Assembly (NCBI GenBank): GCA_028284775.1
Contig: JANQRB010000014.1
Location: 1 to 64,000, forward strand
Source of the DNA: Candidatus Kapaibacterium sp.
GTDB taxonomy: Bacteria > Bacteroidota > Ignavibacteria > Kapaibacteriales > UBA7675
Direction: 5' to 3'
Length of the DNA: 64,000 nt
Positions 18,288 through 27,800 of this stretch are shown piece after piece. Below the pieces are notes generated by a model, which worked only from the letters and a program-made list of their open reading frames with translations, had not been told where the DNA came from and did not search any database. The number at the start of each line of letters is the position of its first letter. Within the stretch, counting starts at the first letter, position 1. A program made the position numbers and the translations under genes.

Positions 18288-19370
18288 TCAACATGTCAGC
18301 TCAAAGTCGATCCGGCCTTCCGCCCGGCCGTTCACCATAATTTCGATTCCGTGTGTGCCCGCGTAGTGGCGACGCGTCGTCATATCGCGAAAGACATGCT
18401 TTTTGCTGATTGCCATCGTCGTTCCGGGCGCAAGTTCGATCTCTTTCAGCTTAAACACCTTGGGCTGTGCCTGGCCTGACTTCTTGATGTAATAAACGCG
18501 ATAGTCGACTACCAGGCGCTGGGGAGATCGTTTGCGCGAGCGGAGGCGGAAGCTAAAGTTTTGATCAGAACCCAGGCTGAGCCGAGGGCTGGCGACCCGC
18601 AGATCCTCCACTTCCACGCGCGGCAGGGCTTCAAAGCCGAATAGGGCAAAGGCTCGCGGATTACCGGCCTTTATCAGACTGCGGGCGGCGCGTTTCGAAA
18701 TCCAGGCGCTTCGTTCGTCGCTCTGATCCCAGGACGTCACCCAGTCCAGCATCAGCTCGGGATGATCTTTCGAAATATCGTTCAGGTGATTGGCAACCGA
18801 CTTGCGAACATATATGTGCGGATCGGCCTTGAGTTCCTCAAGGATCGGCCGCACGATGGACGGCTTTGCGATCACGGCATCAAGCCGAAAGGACCAGGGC
18901 AAGCGCGGACGCGAGCCTTCGCTGGCCAGCCGCCGAACGTGATGGTCGCTGTCGCGAGACCATTCCTGCATAAAGGCCAGCGTGCGCTCGGGATCGCGTC
19001 GAAAAAACTCACGCACGCCGAATTCGGAAGAGGAAAAGGGCGTGAAGTACTTCAGAGCATCCATCGAAAAGTCGAAGTCGTCCAGGCCGTACAAACCAAC
19101 GAAATCCGGCATGAACATGCTGTAAAATCCGCTTTGGATACGCGGGACGACTTTACGCAGAATAGCAACAGCGCGGCGATAGTCCTGCGGCAAATACTCG
19201 CGGCAGGCAATCGACGTACGGCGCAGACGCTCCATTAGTTCGAATTCATCGAGATCGGCCGTCACCCGGCGGTAGAATCCCTCCCGATCCAGGCGCCGGT
19301 AAACATGGTTGATGTCATCCGTTAACTGCTGATAGAATGCTTCATTATACCAGTTTTTGAGGGGTTCCAC
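18288..19370 (-). CDS. alkC: AlkC-type HEAT-repeat DNA alkylation glycosylase with Ig-like C-terminal domain
   Basis: Base-excision repair enzyme of 360 residues that removes alkylated bases without base flipping. Residues about 1-245 form HEAT-like helical repeats of the AlkC/AlkD superfamily, with the diagnostic block VRRLASEGSRPRLPW and the following YVRKSVANHLNDISKDHPE. Residues about 255-360 are beta-rich (FSFRLRSRKRSPQRLVVDY, GTTMAISKKHVFRD) and match the Ig-like extension known from some AlkC proteins. The start is a GTG with AAGGA 6 nt upstream. It stands alone, divergent from the potassium-channel gene, with no ada or alkA nearby. Substrate preference (3-methylcytosine or 3-methyladenine) is inferred from the AlkC subfamily. 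Confidence 0.85.
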   Translation of the reverse strand: MEPLKNWYNEAFYQQLTDDINHVYRRLDREGFYRRVTADLDEFELMERLRRTSIACREYLPQDYRRAVAILRKVVPRIQSGFYSMFMPDFVGLYGLDDFDFSMDALKYFTPFSSSEFGVREFFRRDPERTLAFMQEWSRDSDHHVRRLASEGSRPRLPWSFRLDAVIAKPSIVRPILEELKADPHIYVRKSVANHLNDISKDHPELMLDWVTSWDQSDERSAWISKRAARSLIKAGNPRAFALFGFEALPRVEVEDLRVASPRLSLGSDQNFSFRLRSRKRSPQRLVVDYRVYYIKKSGQAQPKVFKLKEIELAPGTTMAISKKHVFRDMTTRRHYAGTHGIEIMVNGRAEGRIDFELTC

Positions 19371-19701
19371 GTGAATCCTTTGTATTGGCAGATGGGATCA
19401 AAGCCTCGAAATTAACATTTCAGGCCGTGACGGCAAAGCTTGCGTCAGCTTCGAGCGGCAATATCGGATTCGGCCTGCGACTGCACCGAAGGTGTGAACG
19501 AGACCGGCCCGACTCGGAATCGTTCACAGTGCCGCAGGGGCTTCGAGGAAGGACGGCAGGAATGAACGTGTTCCACCGACCGGGCATTCCATTTGCTGCA
19601 GAATTTCGGTGTGCATAATGATCAAAAGCTCGCCATTGTGTAAATTTGCGCATGCCAACATTCACGTCAACAATATCCCGGCCAGGACTCTCAAGAACTC
19701 T
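19371..19701. other. Divergent intergenic region between alkC and the potassium-channel gene
   Basis: This 331-bp region should hold both promoters. On the plus strand TAAATTTG at 19641-19648 is an exact -7 box (TAnnTTTG) 54 bp before the channel ATG, but I see no -33 TTG at the right distance. No gene is recognised. Confidence 0.4.
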
Positions 19702-20532
19702 ATGGACAAAACGCAGGACTTAAAGCCACAGCCGGAATGGCGCAGTCGCTTACACGAAATAATTTTCGAAGCCGATACGCCGGCCGGCAAGTTCTTTGAT
19801 GTGGCCCTGATTATCTGCATCGTTCTGAGCGTTGCAGCGGTAATGTTGGACAGCATTAAAGTAATCAATGTTCAATATGGCGACTACCTCCTGGCGGCCG
19901 AATGGATGTTCACCATCTTCTTTACGGTTGAATACATCCTGCGTCTGCTCAGCATTCGCCAACCAATCCTCTACGCCAGAAGTTTCTTCGGCATTGTCGA
20001 CCTGCTGGCGATTGTGCCGACCTACATTTCCGTGATTTTTCCGGGCACCCAGTTTTTGCTGGTGGTGCGGGTATTGCGGGTGCTGCGAATTTTCCGCGTA
20101 CTGAAGCTGGCGCAGCACGTCAGCGAGGCCAATGTACTCGTTGCCGCGCTCTGGGAAAGCCGGCGGAAAATTACCGTCTTTCTCTATGCCGTCATGACGA
20201 TCGTTATCATCTGCGGCGCTACCATGTATCTGATTGAAAGTGAAGAGGCCGGATTTACCAGTATTCCGCGCGGGATCTACTGGGCCATCGTTACACTGAC
20301 AACCGTCGGCTATGGCGACATTTCGCCGCAGAGCGTACTGGGCCAGGCCATAGCATCCCTGATAATGATAATGGGTTACGCCATTATCGCCGTCCCGACC
20401 GGGATCGTTACCGCTGAGATCTCAAATCAGGCCAAGAAAAAGAGAATCAGTACGCAATGCTGTCCGAATTGCAGTGCCGAGGGTCACGATTTCAATGCCT
20501 TGTTCTGCAAATACTGCGGCTTCAAACTGTGA
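19702..20532 (+). CDS. Voltage-gated potassium channel with C-terminal zinc ribbon
   Basis: Six-transmembrane potassium channel subunit of 276 residues, expected to work as a tetramer in the inner membrane. S1-S3 lie at about 31-52, 67-86 and 99-117. S4 (about 124-142) carries the spaced arginines of RVLRVLRIFRVLK. The pore loop holds the selectivity filter TLTTVGYGD, followed by S6 with GYAIIAVPTGIVTAEI. The C-terminus is a cytoplasmic zinc ribbon of two cysteine pairs (CPNC and CKYC). The ATG at 19702 fits the family N-terminus (LHEIIFEADTPAGKFFD) and lies downstream of the possible -7 box; a GTG at 19609 is in frame but less likely. The ribosome site is weak. It converges on the DUF5686 gene. 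Confidence 0.93.
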   Translation: MDKTQDLKPQPEWRSRLHEIIFEADTPAGKFFDVALIICIVLSVAAVMLDSIKVINVQYGDYLLAAEWMFTIFFTVEYILRLLSIRQPILYARSFFGIVDLLAIVPTYISVIFPGTQFLLVVRVLRVLRIFRVLKLAQHVSEANVLVAALWESRRKITVFLYAVMTIVIICGATMYLIESEEAGFTSIPRGIYWAIVTLTTVGYGDISPQSVLGQAIASLIMIMGYAIIAVPTGIVTAEISNQAKKKRISTQCCPNCSAEGHDFNALFCKYCGFKL

Positions 20533-20599
20533 ACGGTCATGCGCCGACTTCGTATGAAATGTCGTTTCTGTCTTTCGACCAAGCTTATCCTGCCGCAGC

Positions 20600-23044
20600 T
20601 CAAAAAGTCGCTCGCGAAATGGTGAAGAAAAACTGCGGATTCTGCCGCTGCGAAAGGCGGGCGGTAATGTCGGTGCGAAAGAAGAGTAGAAGTTTGTTAA
20701 CACCCAGGCCCAGCTCACAGTAGACTTCGTCATCGGTGTCCGCGACCGTCGGCAGTTCACTGCTGAAATAGCGACGGGCGCTTTCACTGAAGTCCGTCCA
20801 GCCGATGTTGCCCAACAGGATGAATTCGAGACCAAGCGCGGCGACGTTGGGAATGCGCAGAATGCCAGGGACGACTTCACCGAAATTGTGCTCCAGAAAC
20901 AGCGCCACGTAGCGATCGCCATAATACTCTTTAACATCCATGCCGCGGAAGGCGCCGGTGGCGGCGGTGGCGGAGACGGAAGATTCCAGGCTGAAGTATC
21001 GCTGCGGCGGGATATTGCCCCGGGCGAAGCCGCCCTGCAGACGCAGGTCAAGCTGCCACAAAGGCAAGGTTGGGGTTCGCCAAAAGAGAATACCTTCGTA
21101 GCGTTCAAAGCTGAAGTCCCCTGGCAGCAGGTCAGGATCGGCGAGCTCGCCTTTCAGTTGCAGGCCGAAATCGGAGATGCGACGCTCGGGACTAAAGTTA
21201 ATGGTCAGCTCGGCATTCAATGAGCGCAGCGTGCCGTCGACAATGGCGGGGTTAGCACGAAAGTTATCGCGCGATCCGAAGAAGGCAAAATCCGTGTTGC
21301 TGCGGGCATTGCTATGGCGCTCCTGCCGAAGAAACACGCGAAGTTTACTTGGCCTGACAAACTGATCGCGGCGGATGAATCGCATCTGCCCGGCGCCGGC
21401 GCTCAGGCCCAGTTGGAATCCTTCGCTATAAAAATAATCGCCGTAATCGTTGCGGGTCAGGAGCGCCAGTGGGGTAATCGCGGCATTGTTCACGACGTAG
21501 GGGTCATCCCGCCGTTCCAGTCGGCGGAACAGACTGCCTTCGATGGCGAAACGTCGGGTATCGTCCGCAAACAAATTGAGCTGCGCATCGCCGTACCAGC
21601 GCTGATCCGCGCTTCCATAGCCCAGTTTGGCCGTTGCCTCCAGCGCGGGCGTCAGAAAGCCGGTCATACCAAGCCCGAGACGAGCGCCGGTAATGCGGTT
21701 GTAGCTGAAGACATCGGCAATGCCGGTGAAGGGTTTACGGTTTAGCTTACTCAGCGTCCGGTTAATCGGCCCGAATATTCGGTCGAAATACGAGCGGTTT
21801 TCAAGCGAGTCGGGATTGTCGATCGCGGTCTGAATTTCACTATAAGCCTTCCGCTCGTCCGCGCGCAGCGGCAGGAGCGCATTGGCGAACCAAAAACTGC
21901 TGTCATAGCTTTGCGCGGCATCGCTGATTTCAACTCTTCGTCGCTGAAAGAGACCATCGTCAAGCGGAATGTTAAAGCTGTAGTCATTGGCGATCGTTTC
22001 GATGTTAATATCGATCCGGGGATCGAAAATCCACAAGAACGAAGCTTCAACCCAGGCCTGGATCCGCATTCCGCTCGGCATCACGAAGCCCCGGTCAAAC
22101 TCCTCGAAAGTCTGCTCATATCGCATTGCGGCGCCGAAAGGCAGCTGTACCGCCTCATTAGGCGCCATCTCAACGCGCAGGGGAAAAAAGCCTTCGGCAT
22201 CGAGATAGATTTTCCCGCTGAACAATTTGCGATTGCCCGACCTGGGCGTCATCCGGATGCGGTTGATGGCCCGAATGCTGTCGACGCGGATGCGGCGCTC
22301 CCAGACAAAATCATAGTAGTCGAGCGCATATGGATGAAAGGGCGTGGCAATGTCTTCGCCCACAACATGCAGGTAGTCATCATATGCGTTAAGATTAGTG
22401 CCGAAGGCGACAAAGTTAGCGGAAGGGGGTACATTGGCGCTTTGCCGCCGCTGGAAAATCTCATTGAAATAGCGGTCCGGTTGCTCATAAAAGCCGGTTG
22501 AATAGGATTCGAAGATTCCGACAATCGTCGTGTCCCGTCCGGAGTCGCTCACCCGCCCGGCCGTCAGCGTATCGGCGCTGGCGACAAATTTGGTATAGAG
22601 AGTATAGCGGTAGGAATGGAGCGAATCTCTTTGACGCATTTTACGCTGCAGCGCCTCTCTCATCATCGTCACGCCCGGGTCTTCCATGCGTACAACGACG
22701 GCCGGAGCCTCGACAACGGCGGGGCGCAAGACAACATCCACCTGCAGCGAATCCCCTTCGCCGCTGATGTTTCTGGTGACGGGTTCATAACCGACATAGG
22801 AAAAGCGCAGACGATAACGGCCCGCCGGCAGACGCAAGAGGTAGCGCCCCTCAGCGCTTGTGATCGCGCCGTATTTACTGCCTTCAACCCGAACGGTCAC
22901 AAAGCGCATGGTCCGGCCGCTGGCGGAATCCCTGACACTGCCGCTGACGCTGAGGGTTTTGCTCTCCTGCGCCTGCATATTCGATCCAGCGCCGCAGGTC
23001 AGCAACATCATCACACTGAACAGAATACCAACTTGACGCAGCAC
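20600..23044 (-). CDS. CarboxypepD_reg-like/DUF5686 outer-membrane protein
   Basis: Large envelope protein of 814 residues, common in Bacteroidota and of unknown role. Signal peptide about 1-25. Residues about 32-110 form a carboxypeptidase-regulatory-like beta sandwich (VSGSVRDSASGRTMRFVTV, GAITSAEGRYLLRLPAGRYRL, SYVGYEPVTRNI). The remainder matches DUF5686: TMMREALQRKMRQRDSLHSY, then YFEI-type and strand-rich barrel blocks to the C-terminus (LGLGVNKLLLFFRTDITARL), which resembles an outer-membrane barrel ending. The start is a GTG with GAAGGGA about 9 nt upstream. It converges on the channel gene, with a 67-bp gap that lacks a clear terminator. Confidence 0.87.
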   Translation of the reverse strand: MLRQVGILFSVMMLLTCGAGSNMQAQESKTLSVSGSVRDSASGRTMRFVTVRVEGSKYGAITSAEGRYLLRLPAGRYRLRFSYVGYEPVTRNISGEGDSLQVDVVLRPAVVEAPAVVVRMEDPGVTMMREALQRKMRQRDSLHSYRYTLYTKFVASADTLTAGRVSDSGRDTTIVGIFESYSTGFYEQPDRYFNEIFQRRQSANVPPSANFVAFGTNLNAYDDYLHVVGEDIATPFHPYALDYYDFVWERRIRVDSIRAINRIRMTPRSGNRKLFSGKIYLDAEGFFPLRVEMAPNEAVQLPFGAAMRYEQTFEEFDRGFVMPSGMRIQAWVEASFLWIFDPRIDINIETIANDYSFNIPLDDGLFQRRRVEISDAAQSYDSSFWFANALLPLRADERKAYSEIQTAIDNPDSLENRSYFDRIFGPINRTLSKLNRKPFTGIADVFSYNRITGARLGLGMTGFLTPALEATAKLGYGSADQRWYGDAQLNLFADDTRRFAIEGSLFRRLERRDDPYVVNNAAITPLALLTRNDYGDYFYSEGFQLGLSAGAGQMRFIRRDQFVRPSKLRVFLRQERHSNARSNTDFAFFGSRDNFRANPAIVDGTLRSLNAELTINFSPERRISDFGLQLKGELADPDLLPGDFSFERYEGILFWRTPTLPLWQLDLRLQGGFARGNIPPQRYFSLESSVSATAATGAFRGMDVKEYYGDRYVALFLEHNFGEVVPGILRIPNVAALGLEFILLGNIGWTDFSESARRYFSSELPTVADTDDEVYCELGLGVNKLLLFFRTDITARLSQRQNPQFFFTISRATF

Positions 23045-23514
23045 AATGTCTAATCCCTTCGTGATTAATACCGCGCCGTCTCATCCTGGGCTGACTGACC
23101 GGCGGCGCGCTAACGCGCAATGTAGACGAATGACGAGACAAAATGATTCGAGCGTATGTAGAGAGGAATCTAGCACGTTGCCCGCCCGACCTTCAGTCCC
23201 CTCGCAGTCTATCGCAGGAAAACGCCCTTGCAAACCCTTTGTTACCCGGCACTTTATGAAAAATGCAGTGCAGCGGGTTCGAGCAATGATCGTAGTAGCT
23301 ACGCAGCGAAAGCAGGATTCACTCGTGGAAGGCTGACGGCTTCTTCAGCAGCAGAGAATTTTAACACAATTATCACAGCCGATAAACAATTAAATTTGTA
23401 AATTTTGCCACTATTCGCCTGAGCTGAAGCAGTTAGAGCTGAACTGCAGTTTAGGATCCGAAGGGCCTGTGCAGCTTTCCCGCCATAGGAAGCGCTAACG
23501 ATAATGGGAAACTG
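23045..23514. other. Divergent intergenic region, no gene recognised
   Basis: This 470-bp stretch separates the DUF5686 gene from the small membrane protein gene. Part of it (23355-23415) is AT-rich and includes TAAATTTG at 23391-23398, an exact -7 match about 117 bp before the plus-strand gene but without a -33 box. Nothing else is recognisable. Confidence 0.4.
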
Positions 23515-24045
23515 ATGACATTTTTCTTGACGGCGGACGCGTGGAAATTATTCACCCTCAATGTTTCGCCACTGCTGCTTGTCGCATTTATACCGACGGA
23601 GCACTACACTCACGTCCATCTCGCCGCAGCCAGTCTTTTGGCGGCGGCGCCTTTAATGCTCTGGATGTATTTTGCCGGTACGGAGTTGCAAAAGCTGGCC
23701 GCAAGCTATGAGCGCCTGGGCCTGGGATTCTTTACCTTCAATTTGATCTTCGCGTTTTTGTACCTGCTCTCTTTTTGTATGTTGCTGGCGGTTGTATTCG
23801 ATCGCGGACGTATCGGTCCCGAATTCGGTGTCTATCTCGGAATTGCAATTCCCGCCCAGCTTTACGCCATCTTTGCGCTCTACCACGCTGTATTCTTCGT
23901 ATCGAAGTGTCTTACGATCCTCGAACTACGACGGCCGGTTCACTTTCGCGATGCGGCGCGGACATTTTTTCTCTTGTGGTTTTTTCCGATCGGCGTGTGG
24001 TATATCCAGCCTCGCATGAAGCTGATATTCTCGCAGCCCAAGTGA
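23515..24045 (+). CDS. Four-helix integral membrane protein of unknown function
   Basis: Protein of 176 residues with four predicted transmembrane helices at about 12-27, 33-52, 70-92 and 104-128, and a fifth hydrophobic patch near 145-160. The C-terminus contains RTFFLLWFFPIGVWYIQPR, an ending seen in small membrane proteins of Bacteroidota without known role. There is no signal peptide and there are no catalytic motifs. The ATG is preceded by GGGAAACTG. Neighbours are unrelated, so context gives no clue. That it is a real gene rests on its even hydrophobic pattern and good start. Confidence 0.72.
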   Translation: MTFFLTADAWKLFTLNVSPLLLVAFIPTEHYTHVHLAAASLLAAAPLMLWMYFAGTELQKLAASYERLGLGFFTFNLIFAFLYLLSFCMLLAVVFDRGRIGPEFGVYLGIAIPAQLYAIFALYHAVFFVSKCLTILELRRPVHFRDAARTFFLLWFFPIGVWYIQPRMKLIFSQPK

Positions 24046-24823
24046 GAAGCTGACTTTACTGAAATGCGATTACAGGTAGGCTTTCAGACGGAACGGCGCG
24101 ATGCCTGCTGCTGTGTATTGTGGCCGTCACGGCAATTCGTCCGAAGTTGATGGCGAAGGGACACGTCGACGAGCATCGATCCCGGATGGCTCCGGTTTTC
24201 GGCTTCAGCCAACAGAACATGTTGACGTTTCCAACCCTTGACGATGGTTCGAACCAGGCTAACTATTTTTGTCATCATTAATCCACATCCAAAATACGAC
24301 TCTGATACTGCCTCAATCCCCTGGCGAATAATTAGTCACAGAATTTTTCCGCCCCCGACAAATAAAAACAAACTCAGAGCAGAACGTATAGAAACGAAAA
24401 GGATTGCAGAAGCTCTGTTCGTGCCTGATTTTCTTTCCCGTCATCGAGCCAACCGAGATTTCCCATACCTGTCGGCACTGTAGATTTCCTCAGCGGATTG
24501 GTGATTCCAGCAGGAATTCGCACATATCCATTGGGCCCTTGATGTGATAGATCGCTGTTCTGGTCATAGTTGAGAGCCAACCCGAATTGCGCGGCAATTG
24601 ACGCCCGCCATGCTGCGACAGGCATCAGAATATTTTCGAGCAAGACTGTTAAAACGCGATAGGAACATCAGGGAATTCCGGCGAAATCCCTCCGCGCCGC
24701 TAGCCTAAATAGCGAAGGGCCGCCTATACGGGCGGCCCTTCTTGCCTGAAATTCCCTGCCATAACCGATCAATCACCTGTCCGGACTCCAGGCATTCTCC
24801 TGAACGCCGCTACATGGAGCGAC
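24046..24823. other. Long intergenic region, no gene recognised
   Basis: This is the longest gap in the window (778 bp), between two convergent genes. Composition shifts to AT-rich near 24260-24400. Short open frames exist (24374-24643 minus, 24084-24278 minus), but neither has a family motif or ribosome site. The only clear element is the hairpin at 24714-24741. Decayed coding DNA is possible. Confidence 0.5.
24714..24741. terminator. Hairpin terminator at the end of the FN3-repeat gene
   Basis: GAAGGGCCGCC (24714-24724) pairs perfectly with GGCGGCCCTTC (24731-24741) over a 6-nt loop. It lies 83 bp past the stop of the minus-strand repeat gene. The T-tail is poor in both directions, so direction is assigned from gene order only. 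Confidence 0.6.
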
Positions 24824-27800
24824 CTAGGGTACCTGAGACACGCGAAATCGATTACGGCGCAGGATCGGTCGTTCTTTCCTGTCGACAATACCGTCCAGGT
24901 TCAGATCGCTATCCAGATAGCCAGTCTTAAAGCCGTCGCGGCGCACCTGGACGCGGTCGCGGGCATTGACGACGCCATCGCCGGTCGCGTCACCGGCTAC
25001 CATCCCGAAGATTCCTGCGGCCAGTCGTTTCATAGGAGCCTGGAATCTTTCGTATGCCTGAGACTGGCTGCCGGTAAATGAGTACAGGATACCCTTGTCG
25101 TCGATATGCACTAGGTCGGCGCTCATAACCGCCAGATGATTGCGATGGCGGATAACGATGTAGTAGTCACCTTCGGCCAGCAATGATTGGTCAACCCGCA
25201 GGCGGTTGTTGCCGGAGGCGTCCATCATGATACCGTTGAATTTCAGCAGGGCCGACGTCACGAAAACGAGTGTGTTGGCTTGTGTGTTGCTGCGCAGCTC
25301 CAGCTCGATCCAATCGACGGCGCTTGCAGGTATCGTTGCAGCCGAGACATTGTTACCATAAGGATCCAGGTTGGGAATCAAATGGTTAATATCCCGTAGC
25401 ATCGCTCCCGTCGAAGTTCGGTCGAACGCTCCGGCCAGGAGAACGCGAAGACGTATTTCGACTTTGGGGCTGTTGCCGGTCTGGAACTGAAATGCGCCTG
25501 ACCAGGCGCTTTCCGTGCTGCCGTTCTTCGCTTTCACGCGCCAGAAATAGTTGGTCATCGCCGCCAGGCCGCTATATGAGATACTCAACGACGTTGTCTC
25601 CTGGTCCAGCACCGTCGTCGTGAAGCTGGTACTGGGTGAAAGCTGCACACAATACTTCGTAGCGCTTGATACCGGCAACCATCCCAGGCTGCCGCTTTGC
25701 GAAACGCCGCTGCTGCCGTTGGATGGCGAAATCAGTACGGGCACTGCCAGTGCGCTGCCTGACTCGGTTGTAAAGCTCCAGATCGGGGACCAGGCACTTT
25801 CGATACTTCCATCTTTAGCTTTTACACGCCAGTAGTAACGAGTATTCGCCGCAAGATTTTCATAGTGCCGAACTATCAAGCTTGTCGAGAGTTTGATATA
25901 GCTTGTCGTGAAGGTCGTGCTCAAGGAAACTTCAAGGCAATAGGATGTGGCGCTGCTAACCGACGCCCAGATCAGCTTGCCGAAACGAGGGACGCCGCCG
26001 GCATTGTCGGCCGGTGACACTAACTGCGGCGCCGCAAGCGTGGCACCTGTGCCTGTCGTGAAGTTCCAGACCGTCGACCATGGACTTTCACCACCGCCAT
26101 CCTTCGCTTTCACGCGCCAGTAGTAATTCTGATGCGGGCTCAGGCCGCTGTAAGAAATACTCAAAGCGGTTGTTTCCTTATAAAGTACCGTCGTCGTAAA
26201 GCTGGTACTCAGCGACAACTGAACGCAATACTTCGTTGCGCTTGACACCGACTGCCAACTCAAGCTGCCGCTTTGCCCGACGTCGCTGCTGCCGTTGGCA
26301 GGCGCGCTTAAATTCGGCGCCGCAAGCGTGGCACCGGAACTGCCCGTGGTGAATTGCCAGACTGAGGACCACGAGCTTTCGCTGCCGCCGTCTTTTGCTT
26401 TCACGCGCCAGTAATAATTTTGATGCGCAGCCAATCCACCGTAATTAATACTCAACGATGCTGTCTCCTGATCCAGAACCGTCGTTGTAAAGCTGGTGCT
26501 CAGCGACAACTGGACGCAATATTTCGTTGCACTTGACACCGACTGCCAGCTCAGACTACCGCTCCGCCCGACGCCGCTGCTGCCGTTGGCAGGTGAGCTT
26601 AAATTCGGCGCCGCAAGCGTGGCAGCAGTACCGCCTGTGGTGAAGTGCCAGACCGAGGACCACGAACTCTCGATAGCGCCGTCTTTGGCCTTCACACGCC
26701 AGTAGTAGTCCGTCTGCGCGCTCAGCCCGCTGTAGGAAAGGCTTAACGAAGTTGTCTCCTGATCCAGCAGCGTTGTCGTGAAGCTGGTGCTCAGCGAAAC
26801 CTGAACACAGTACTTACTCGCACTCGATACCGACAACCAGCTCAGACTACCGCTTTGCCCGACGCCGCTGCTGCCGTTGGCAGGTGTGCTTTGAATCGGC
26901 GCGGCAAGCGTGGCACCGGAACTCGTTGAGAATTGCCAGACCGACGACCACGCGCTTTCCGTGCTGCCGTCTTTTGCTTTTACCCGCCAATAGTGATTGT
27001 GGTGCCCAACTAATCCACTGTACAAAACGCTCAGGGAACTTGTCTCCCGATCCAATACCACGGCCGTGAAGCCCGAGGTCAACGACAATTGCACGCAGTA
27101 TTTCGTTGCTGACGACACCGACTGCCAGCTTAAACTGCCGCTTTGACTCACGCCACTGCTGCCGTTGGAAGGCGAGCTTAAGATCGGCGCGGCAAGCGTG
27201 GCGCCTGTGCCGCCTGTCGTGAATTGCCAGACCGAGGACCAAGCGCTTTCCGTACCGCCGTCTTTCGCTTTCACGCGCCAGTAGTAAACTGACTGCGCGC
27301 TCAGGCCGCTGTAAGATACACTTAACGAAGTTGTCTCCTGATCCAGCACCGTTGTGGTGAACGTCGTACTCAACGACAACTGAACGCAGTACTTTGTTGC
27401 GCTCGACACCGACTGCCAGCTCAGACTGCCGCTCTGACCGACGCCGCTGCCGCCATTCGACGGCGAACTTAAGATTGGCGCCGCCAGCGTTGCCCCTGTT
27501 CCGCCCGTCGTGAAATGCCAGACCGAGGACCAAGCGCTTTCCGTACCACCGTCTTTCGCCTTCACGCGCCAATAATAAACTGTCTGCGCGCTCAGACCGC
27601 TATACGAGACATTTAACGAACTTGTCTCCTGGTCCACTACTGTTGTCGTGAAGCTGGTACTCAGCGACAACTGAACGCAATACTTCGTTGCGCTCGACAC
27701 CGACTGCCAGCTCAGGCTGCCGCTCTGAGCGACAGAGCTTGATCCATTGACCGGGCTCGACAGCAAGGGCGCCGCCAGCGTTCCCCCACCGCTTTTGGTC

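Noticed and set aside
24374..24643. 89-codon minus-strand frame in the large gap
   Set aside because: No ribosome site, no recognisable family, and codon use unlike the neighbours. It might be a relic but cannot be supported as a gene.
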